Origin: Pseudoips prasinana
Taxonomy: Eukaryota; Arthropoda; Insecta; Lepidoptera; Nolidae
DNA length: 64,000 bases
Assembly: GCA_951640165.1 (NCBI GenBank)
Contig: OX621240.1
Location: 6,336,713-6,400,712, forward strand
Reading direction: 5' to 3'
Position 1 is the first letter of the stretch. Every line of letters begins with the position of its first letter. Below the pieces are notes generated by a model. The model was given only the letters and a program-made list of their open reading frames with translations. It was not told the origin of the DNA and did not search any database. A program made the translations under genes and the position numbers. This document shows positions 56,270-64,000 of the stretch, piece after piece.

Positions 56270-57640
56270 ACGAATTATAGGCCTATCTCAATACTGCCAG
56301 CTTTAAGTAAAATATTTGAAAAGCTGATGCTCAGCCAAATGTTGTCGCACTTTAACGTGAATGAGATATTGCATAACAAGCAGTTCGGGTTTACAAGGGG
56401 CCGCTCTACTCAGGATGCAGGTTGCACATTAATTAGGTCAGTATTGGAGGCTTGGGAGGGATCACAGGATGCGCTGGGAGTTTTCTGTGATCTCTCTAAG
56501 GCTTTCGATTGCGTTGATCATCGTACGCTCGTTGTTAAACTGAAGTACTATGGAATATCTGGCACATCTCTTGATCTTGTGATGTCCTATTTATCGGGGC
56601 GACAACAGATGGTTTCGATAGGCGGTGTCACTACGGCACGTCATCATGTGAAAATGGGGGTACCCCAAGGATCTATATTGGGCCCATTTTTATTTCTAGT
56701 TTATATAAATGATCTCCCTTATCTGGTAGAGAAAGTATCAGACATAGTTTTGTTCGCTGATGATACGTCGCTCATATTTAAAGTAAATAGAAAGGATAAA
56801 GATCTTATTGAGCATAATAAAACACTCAGCTTTATATCAGAATGGTTTTCGGCAAATAATCTCTTGTTAAATGCAGGGAAACCTAAATGCATCAGGTTCT
56901 CATTGCCGAATGTGACTCAAATTGTACCAGTTGCACTTAATGCGAAAATATTAGATCTAGTCCCATCGACCGTATTTTTAGGATTGACACTTGATTCAAA
57001 ATTGCAATGGGGTCCTCAGATTGAAAAGTTAGCAGGTAAATTAAGTTCAGCTTCCTATGCTGTCTGGAAAATAAGGCAATTGTCAGATGAACAAACTGCT
57101 AGATTAGTGTATTTCGCGTACTTTCATAGCATTATGTCGTATGGCATTCTGCTGTGGGGTTCGGCGGCTGACATAGGTGCTATTTTTGTATTGCAGAAAA
57201 GAGCAGTCAGAGCCATTTATGGTTTAGGCAGTCGCGATTCTTTGCGAAATTTGTTTAAAGAAATAAACATACTTACTGTGCCATCGGAATATATATATCA
57301 GAATATAATGTTTGTTAGAAAAAATATTCATAATTATAAAAAGAAAAGTGAACTGCATAATATAAATACTAGGAATAAAAACAAACTAGCCATGCCAGGC
57401 TTTAGAGTAAGCAAAACTAATAAATCATTTTTAGGAAATTGTATTAGGTTTTATAACAAGCTTCCTACTCAAATTACTGATCTGCCTGACACAAGTTGTA
57501 AAACACATATTAAACGTATACTTATGGCTAGGGGTTATTACACCACTAAAGAGTACATCGATGACAAAGACGTCTGGCTCTCACTTCCTACCTGCACATT
57601 GCTCGCTGGAGATCTTGTAGCCATATAGACATGACTGATC

Positions 57641-58540
57641 TGCTGTGTTACGTGAACTATCTGTAAATGATTGCTATCATATACATAATTTAAAATTATT
57701 GACTCTGTCTCAAAATGAATAATGTTATTGTTTCGAAGTTTTTCTTTTGTATACCTAAATATAATCTAAAATAATAAGCATTCAGACAACCGATCGAGCA
57801 TATATTGTGTTTGCCTACTAAATAATTACTCTAATTGGACCAAATCCCGTGTTCATGCCCGCTTGAGTATGTTTCGCCGGACCGTCTCAACTGGGTCGTG
57901 TTGAAACCGGTAGTAGATGAACCCACTGAGTTTGTTTCGCTGGGTCTTCTCAGTTGGGGCGCATTGGATCCGGTGGTAGCATTAAAGCGCGACCGTCGTT
58001 ATTATCACAAGGTCCGTCATAATAATAATACCTTTAATATAGACAGAACCATTGACAATATGTAGTAAAAATATTAGACTTAAACTAGATAATTAAACAT
58101 AATCTCTTGACAATAACTTGATACGAGCTGGCTAAATATCATTTCTGTAATAAAATAAATTTTATAAATGTTTTCATACAAGATGTACCTAAATATCTAT
58201 GTTACTAGAAATAATATCTAATGTATACAACTATATTACTGCAAACATGTTCTGACTATTTACAAGCGCTTTTTTGAAGTCTACGTGAATAAAAACCTTT
58301 TTTATTTTATTTTATTTTTATTTTATGGAGTATGAGTGAGTGTATGTGAGAGGGGTGTAAATGTTTTTCACCTTTTATTAGTTTGATAAATTTTTCAGAT
58401 TCATTGTAGTCTAATTGTTGAAGCCAAAAGAATAGCTTTGCTTAGCAAGAATATTTATGGGTATAGGCGAGAGTGTATAGTTACGCAGACTTTATTTTTA
58501 CGGCGATTTTTAGAATTTATTTTTGAAAAATAAACAACTG
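57641..58540. repeat. Post-element region with a tandem GC motif
   Basis: 3' UTR of the Jockey-like element to about 57800, then two imperfect tandem units (about 57865-57925 and 57928-57990) of the type GAGTWTGTTTCGCYGG..CTCA..TGGG..CCGGTRGTAG, a motif I recognise from lepidopteran repeats. The 76-codon frame over them is probably not a gene. The rest is AT-rich with nothing recognised. Confidence 0.5.
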
Positions 58541-58548
58541 TCTGACCG

Positions 58549-58767
58549 TTAGAACTTCACAATTTTGATACAATTGACGCGTGGGATAGAGTATTGGTCG
58601 AAAAGTACATAGTATGTACTACATACTTTCAGTAGTGCCCTTTGCGCTCTTTCTAATGTCAATAAAATATATTTGCGAGCCCCTCCCCAGGACGTGATAC
58701 AGTAACTTAATACTAACTCACAGAGGGCAGTGTAAATATAGATTTTTAAAATGTTGTAAGTTATCAC
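58549..58767 (-). pseudogene. Non-LTR reverse-transcriptase C-terminal scrap
   Basis: The 72-codon minus-strand frame contains IYTALCELVLSYCITSWGGA, then LTLERAQRALLKVC, the thumb-region signature of Jockey/CR1-type RTs (LxY.I..WGGA...L..LE+AQRA). It is truncated on both sides and of a different family from the other fragments in the window. Confidence 0.75.
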
Positions 58768-58810
58768 TCTATTCTTAACAGGTTTTACTAGTTACGTTTA
58801 ATTTTGCTAT

Positions 58811-58993
58811 TTATTTAATTTGGCTGTGAGAATGCCTGCGAAGAATATTACCACACGTGGGGTATGTAGAAGCCGCCGAGGGAATATCTCCCAAAGAATG
58901 GGCAGCAGCGTCACTCTGTATACCATGAACATCATACTGCGATCGCCAACCCGTCACCCCAGCCAGCGTGGCGATTATAGAATATGCCTCCAA
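58811..58993 (-). repeat. Dispersed repeat matching 27892-27985
   Basis: The reverse complement contains ATCGCCACGCTGGCTGGGGT, GACGGGTTGGCGATCG and GACGCTGCTGCCCATTCT, matching the block next to the hairpin in intron 2. A 60-codon frame crosses it but shows no known domain. Function unknown. Confidence 0.6.
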
Positions 58994-59750
58994 ATTATAG
59001 ATCCATTGTGGAAATCTTTTGTGTCCAGCTGTGGTCGTCGTTTTCGGCTCGCATGTTGATTTCCTTTAATTAATTATACAAATGCCATTTTTATTTAAAA
59101 GTGTTTTAGTGCAACGATGTCGAAACTTGCATTTTATTTATGTTAGAATTAAAGGTAAAATTTGAATTGTGATAATAAATAAGTTTAGACTGAAAATAAT
59201 CTTTGTGATATCCTGATAGATTTAACGCAAGTGTTGAATAAATACAATCACTTGATTGACGAATAAGCTATTTGTTTCATTTCTTTTGATTTCCTAAAGG
59301 CGGGCAGATCATAGAAGCCAAATTAGTAAACCGAAATAGTTAATCGCTATTTAATTGCGCAGCGCCTCGTCAAAGTTCGATATGAAAGCTTCGAGCATTA
59401 AATGCTCGAAGTATGAAAGTGATAACACATCAACGAATACCCTCCTTTTAAAGGTAAATCAAAACAATTCCTTTTAAATCAGATTTGCAAAAAGTCAGCT
59501 GAATAGTTTTTTGAAGTTATACTTCTTTTGGCGCGATGGAGAAAAATGATGAGAGTGAATTTTTACGATGCGCGCGCACACCGACACCAAAAAATTTAAC
59601 AGCATGAAGTTAGTTCTAGGTGGTATGAAAATTGATAACTATGTTCAAGTTGTATATTAAGAAGTATAACTTCTAACGCGTGTACGTAAGTACACACAAG
59701 TTTTTTTTAAATTTATTTATTTAAAATACAGGATAATTGTTAGTGTATGT
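58994..59750. other. AT-rich interval, no gene seen
   Basis: No coding frame or clear repeat. A short palindrome (CTTCGAGCATTAAATGCTCG) sits at about 59390-59410. Confidence 0.5.
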
Positions 59751-59751
59751 A

Positions 59752-59867
59752 CAGACGCCAGCACATCCAGCTAACCCAATCTGTCAAATTTCTATCACAT
59801 AAGCATAAGGTTCACTTTCAATTGGGAAAATTTGACAGATTGGGGTAACTTGATGTGCTGGCGTCTG
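59752..59867. mobile_element. TA-flanked MITE, third copy
   Basis: 116 bp, terminal repeats CAGACGCCAGCACATCCAGC, flanked by TA; the same family as 40499-40633 but with a shorter centre. Confidence 0.85.
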
Positions 59868-60542
59868 TACATACATATTTAAACCACAAAGGTTTTTGCT
59901 TACTGCTACAGGTAATCTACGCCGATTCAATTATTAGATATCTAACTACAGGAGTTTGGCTAATCTAAGCCAATATTATCATTTTAAAAATTAACTTAGA
60001 TAAGATCCAGACTTAGTTGTAGAATATAATAACAAGAAAATAATTCTTGAGACAGAGGTAACAAAATTTCTTGGAGTACCTACACATAGAAAGTAATTTT
60101 AAATGGGATACTCAAATTGAAAAAGTGTGCAGTAAACTAAATCAGTATGCTTATGCATTGTATATGCTAAGCAAAATGTTAATGAAGCTGCTATTCTTAC
60201 GGCATATCACGGGCTAGTTGCGTCCACTCTAAGGTATGGTGTTTTATTTTGGGGTAACGCAACGGGTAAAGAATGGGTATTTAAGGCCCAGAATGCAACG
60301 TCATTAGAGTAATATGCAAATTAAGTGCTACTGACACATGTAAACCACATTTTGTGAAACTCAAACTGTTAACTATGCCTTCTTTATACTTATTTGAAGT
60401 TTCTATGATTGTAAAGCATAACTGGTCCAGATTCTCATCAGAAGCCAGTATTCGCAGGTCTGAGAAGTTACACTTGATCCCCGCCAAAACAACGTTGTAT
60501 CATAAAATTATTTTTGTAATGGGACCAAAAATCTATAATAAA

Positions 60543-60810
60543 CTAGCGGCCCGGTACGTGCTTCGCTACGTATAAGGCAAAGTAATAAAAAAAATTATTA
60601 TTAAGTTCATTTATTCAAACAAAAAATATTTTAAATTGTTAAACGATGTTGATTTTACACTTTGTCAAGACGTTTTTTTAATTTTCTCTACGTTCAAACC
60701 TTCCCTGGACTTCCACGAATAATTCAAGACCAAAATTAGCCAAATCGGTAAAGGCGTCGTTGAGTTATAACATTACAACGAAAAGTGGCATTGATTTTTA
60801 TATATATAGA
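60543..60810 (-). mobile_element. Short non-autonomous Helitron, uninterrupted
   Basis: 268 bp. On the minus strand it begins TCTATATATATAAAAATC and ends with a hairpin TACGTAGCGAAGCACGTA and GGGCCGCTAG. It is inserted exactly between A and T with no duplication, as expected for Helitrons. No Rep/helicase coding. Serves as reference for 48339-50879. Confidence 0.9.
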
Positions 60811-61058
60811 TTACCATCGTTTTTGCGTACTATAGAAAATGTAAGAATATTCAAAAATAAATTACAACTATTTCTGGTTGAGAAGGCATATTATTCTTTT
60901 GACGAATTCTTTAATGACAAATTGTAATATATTATAACATTGTATTAGAGACATAACAATTTAATTAATTATAATGATTATTATTTCTGACATGACATGA
61001 CATTTACTTCACTCTAGCGCGAAATTTTGTTTATTTTGTATTTTGAATTTCACTGTTA

Positions 61059-61568
61059 AGCCGCATCCGCACTCACGCGCGGTCCGCGCGCGAAGGCGCG
61101 AAGCATCCGCGAAGCATGAGTGTGGATCCTATTCGCATATTCTTCGCGGCTTCGCGGCTCGTTCCCCGAAAATTGTCGGTTTTTTGTCCCGCGACAAAGG
61201 GTTCGCAGGCGGGAAGCGCGCGTGAACACGACAAGACTCCACATTCGCGGGTAGCTTAGTTTCGGTGAATGGTGATAATCCACCATCTCCGTTTTCTGTG
61301 CTGCTTTTGAATTGTGTTTTCTTTAAGGCGTAACTATAAATTGCTAGAGCACAAAATACTAAAGCACCTGCAGTGGTTTCACTGTCCATACCTACTACTT
61401 ACAAATAAACTACAAAATTAGACGTGCATACTCGTCAAGAGCGCGAACTATACTGTGAAGCCCGGCGCGAACCTGCGAGTGTAGATTGTTGGCAATATTA
61501 ACCGCGATTCGCGCCGCGCTTCGCGCTGCTATTCACGCCGTGGTTTTCGTGCGAGTGTGGATCGGCCT
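61059..61568. mobile_element. Non-autonomous PIF/Harbinger-like element
   Basis: Terminal repeats AGCCGCATCCGCACTCACGC (left) and AGGCCGATCCACACTCGCAC (right, read inward), flanked by the 3-bp duplication TTA (61056-61058 and 61569-61571). GC-rich ends with CGCGAAGC repeats. An N-terminal transposase scrap may remain at 61129-61389. Confidence 0.8.
61129..61389 (-). pseudogene. Possible Harbinger transposase N-terminal scrap
   Basis: The 86-codon frame starts MDSETTAGALVFCALAIYSY. Short hydrophobic N-termini of this kind (MxSE..AGAL..ALA) occur at the start of Harbinger transposases; the remainder runs into GC-rich terminal sequence. Weak on its own, supported by the surrounding 3-bp duplication element. 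Confidence 0.35.
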
Positions 61569-61799
61569 TTACCCATTTGACTTTCTTTTTTGACTTTAAT
61601 TTTTTATATTAGAATTTTGTATTAGTAAAATTTGTGTTTTTTTTTGTAAACTTAGATGGTATGTACACCAAGTAAGTAGATGTGATTTGTACACCATTCT
61701 CATGGTAGAACATAGTGCACGTAAGCTAATTTAATACAAATCGTTGTATTATTACCTATGCTTCACAAATAAATTTTGATTATGATTATGATCATAAAT

Positions 61800-63450
61800 A
61801 TTTCGGTAATTTATTAGTGTGCGTTACGATTGCACCGCCACGTTATCAAAACAAAAAAAAAACGCTAAAATTTTTGTTTAAATTTGTCGAAATCGAAGGG
61901 AACAAACCAAAAATTTGTCAAAGCAGAAATAAAGAAGTTATAGAGGTTTAAAGTTGGCCACGCGAACGTAACGTGGAGGATTGCGCGGCCATGGACATCG
62001 CAGCAACTACCTACTTAGGTTGGTTATCTAATTCTTTGTGTCAATTGAACACTGAATTTGTCAACAATTGTCGGAAAAAGAAGTAGTAGCTATAGATCAA
62101 TATTAAACGAAATATTCACCTTAAAAGTTATAGTCGCGCACTTGATCTTTCTTTAATGTCGATTATTTATTTAAAACTTAAGGCTTCATATTAAAAAACT
62201 TATGTATAAGATAGGTCTTAATGTGTCGAAACTAACGAAAGCAATAAATGCTACCAAAGCTTAGTTGGCATAAACAGATAAAATCAAGCCGAAACCGAAT
62301 ATACGTAGTCGCGCGGTCGAAACTGCACTTTGAACGCTGATATCTAATTATTTATAATTGTTAGGATTCTGGTGTGAACATCCATTTATTCACCTTATTA
62401 ACCTCATCAGATTGACATATCGTTCTACCGTAACACAGTGGTTCGATCTCATACAAGATATACGAAATAGCTTCCCCTGCTAATTGCACAACCTATTGTT
62501 ATAGAATTCGGTTACAGTATCAAAATCCTATTGTTGCAAATTAATACCTATGTGATAAATAGACATCGAAATAGAGGTTTCATAGGTACTTCAATGGGTA
62601 CTTAATTACTTAATAAGTTGTCACAAAAGACTTGTTTAAATGCTACCAAATATTGTGCACTTGTAATTCTTGGAAATGTACTGACTGAGTCATTAGGGGT
62701 ACTTACCAGATTTTAATGGAGTGGTGATTGGGACCTAAACCTACCATACCTATTGATACAACAAATTGGGATTCAGATTATGGTGTAACGCCTCTTTAAA
62801 CATTGGTTTTGTTATTATTTCATATTAATTATACAATGAAAGTGTACTTGGACAATTTCTTTCCTTTTTTCTATACTTTATTTAATGTCTCAAAAAGTGC
62901 ACGAAAGTAGCACAGTGTGTCTTTGGAAAAAAAATTGCAAATAATGATAAGATACTACGATTAAAAAACCAGAACAAAAACGGACCTAAATCAAAAGATA
63001 TTCATGTTTAAAGGTCATTTGCCATACATTAGAAACGGTTTTATTAAATTTTACTGTAATGTAAGTGTAGCCTTAAAACTCGTACTGTTATAATTTGTTT
63101 CTCTATAATATATCTATCCGATGGCATATTCAGTTATTTGAAATTACGACTTAATTTTTTTTCATGTCCTATGTCCGACCTCTTGTATGGGATCGAACCA
63201 CTGTGCGTCAGAACGGCTCTCAAAGCGGGTCTCAATGGTCAATCTCAAATATAATGTTATCTTATAAAATTAGGCACAGATAAAATTTACATGCAGAAGA
63301 GTGCAGAAAGCTAATATTTTAGGTATATAATGACATTAAAAATTAATTAAATAAATAAAAAAAAACAATACACATACACATGCTCGGCACACACACACAC
63401 ACATTTTACTTTTAGCCCTTTTTAAAACAATAAGTAGGTATGTTTCCAAT
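61800..63450. other. AT-rich interval with a long-range inverted repeat
   Basis: No gene seen. CACAGTGGTTCGATC at about 62430 recurs inverted at about 63193-63207 (about 25 bp with one mismatch), which could bound a 778-bp hAT-like element; the target duplication is not clean. A (CA)n tract lies near 63391. Confidence 0.4.
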
Positions 63451-63454
63451 TGAT

Positions 63455-63775
63455 TGATTTTGAACTTTATTGCGTGCAAGTAGAGTTCAAAGTATGGTGG
63501 AGCCTATATTACCACTTCCTGTGAACCTGTTCACTTGTGTTACTAGAGTACTTTATAAAGGGCAGAAGACTAACTAGAGAAAAGCTCATGCTGTACATAA
63601 TATCTGGGTTATGAAGCTTAGAGCCAGCTCAATATGACAAGAGGATAGGTTGTCGCTCATTGTAGACTCTTATTTTAACCCGCGTTTGCACTTACCGGGA
63701 TTCGAACCCAGGACCACCAGCTTCGTAGGCAGGAGCACTACGAACTGGGCTACGGTGACCGTCAAATCAATCAAT
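63455..63775 (-). repeat. tRNA-derived SINE
   Basis: On the minus strand the tRNA-like head has A box TAGCCCAGTTCGTAG and B box GGGTTCGAATCCC (about 63690-63750). A body of about 230 bp follows to the left, ending in TTGATTTTGAACTTTATT. It is flanked by ATTGATTG-like short repeats at both sides. Confidence 0.7.
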
Positions 63776-64000
63776 GAAAAATAACGCTTTTGTGCCTTCT
63801 TTGTCATTTTGGATAGATTTTGGATAGTGTTACAGTACACTTAAATCTATACAACTCGTTTTAAATATGTCTTAAAGTATAATACTTTATAAAAAACGAT
63901 GTCTATTACAATTATGGATACCATTTGCGCAACAAATCAACAAACAACAAATGTGAGTCCCAATACAGATTCACTCACTAGCTAGAGTACTTTATAAAGG

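Larger units (their letters stand above)
51034..57628 (+). pseudogene. Jockey/CR1-like endonuclease-reverse transcriptase
   Basis: Endonuclease from 51034: DILCFTETWL, GGGVLILLRDQ, CVYRPPASD, VCGDFNMNI, TCIDNIITN and GVRSDHKCQ. After a one-base shift in an A run near 51830 the frame continues to the insertion at 51971, resumes at 55196 and passes IGDELVSDKLTIANFLAAFF. It meets the second insertion in NYRP and continues 56270-57628 with FTRGRSTQDAGCTL, FDCVDHRTLV, GVPQGSILGPFLFLVYINDL, the active site VLFADDTSLIF, LGLTLDSKLQWGPQIEKLAG, SYGILLWGSAADI and CIRFYNKLPTQI. It is almost undamaged apart from one frameshift and the inserts. Related to the fragments at 3680, 10216 and 26783. Confidence 0.88.
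51034..57640 (+). mobile_element. Jockey/CR1-like non-LTR retrotransposon, near complete, with two insertions
   Basis: Coding 51034-57628 (ORF2), then 3' UTR. The 5' end is truncated close to the start of the endonuclease and ORF1 is absent. Inserts: the DUF7869-like transposon 51972-55191 and a retroposon 55759-56269; the reading frame runs through both sites when they are ignored. Confidence 0.88.
59995..61795 (+). pseudogene. Jockey-like RT C-terminus and 3' UTR with two nested elements
   Basis: Scattered frames read FLGV, then ILTAYHGLVASTLRYGVLFW, KLLTMPSLYLFEVSMIVKHN and MGPKIYNK. The Helitron 60543-60810 interrupts here and coding resumes LPSFLRTIENVRIFKNKLQL, ending at a TAA near 60926. 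The 3' UTR is interrupted by a Harbinger-type element (61059-61568) and ends with a (GATTAT)-type tail near 61795. Several frameshifts before 60350 show that it was already decayed. 5'-truncated. Confidence 0.85.

Noticed and set aside
57835..58065. 76-codon frame with repeated CCGG motifs as a small gene
   Set aside because: It lies over a known kind of GC-rich lepidopteran repeat in two degenerate tandem units, with no domain and no splice context.
63350..63412. CRISPR-like or regulatory repeat array
   Set aside because: It is A-rich sequence followed by a (CA)n microsatellite; nothing with spacers, and the genome is eukaryotic.
61800..63450. Hidden host exons in the last 2 kb
   Set aside because: No stop-free frame with splice sites and protein-like composition was found.

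Overview
The window is a stretch of an insect nuclear genome, most probably a moth or butterfly. This rests on AT-rich sequence, spliced genes with GT/AG introns, and a dense mix of copia, RTE, R1/I-like and Jockey/CR1-like retrotransposons, pogo and PIF/Harbinger DNA transposons, short Helitrons ending in CTAG and tRNA-derived SINEs. I could not run a search, so species and repeat-family names are recognition calls.

Only one host gene is convincing: a multi-exon C2H2 zinc-finger protein on the + strand. Its coding exons are 25702-25710, 26626-26754, 37720-37841 and 38943-40350, giving about 555 residues and about 16 fingers. Its 11-kb second intron is full of transposons. The 3' half of the gene (from 32787 inside intron 2 to about 40849) is repeated in tandem at 40850-48284 with very few differences. 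The second copy has no exons 1-2 and carries a 1-nt frameshift in the large exon. It also lacks a 631-bp element present in copy 1.

Layout. 1-3560: R1/I-like retrotransposon on the minus strand with intact ORF1 and an ORF2 open to the window edge. 3680-11300: Jockey-like 3' fragments, a Harbinger derivative, and a copia relic (A) invaded by a second, structurally aberrant copia (B). 11586-24885: copia C with identical LTRs and a 5-bp duplication; it contains a near-intact pogo element and an RTE element, and the RTE contains a second, decayed pogo. 24886-48284: the zinc-finger gene and its duplication. Intron 2 holds a Harbinger-type element that was split by a 6-kb, apparently non-coding LTR element. 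48339-50879: a short Helitron split by an R1/I-like fragment and by a TA-flanked MITE. 51030-57640: a Jockey/CR1-like retrotransposon split by a DNA transposon with a DUF7869-like protein and by a 510-bp retroposon. 58540-64000: further RT relics, a second Helitron, a Harbinger derivative, MITEs and SINEs.

Most nesting can be read base by base: removing an inserted element together with one copy of its target duplication often restores the reading frame of the older element. The items I would look at first are the DUF7869-like transposon with subterminal repeats (51972-55191), the duplication-free AAA/TTT insertion whose empty site is preserved in the paralogous copy (33552-34182), the copia B insertion with a tRNA-iMet copy and inverted ends (8198-9888), and the LTR element with no recognisable proteins (28823-34832).
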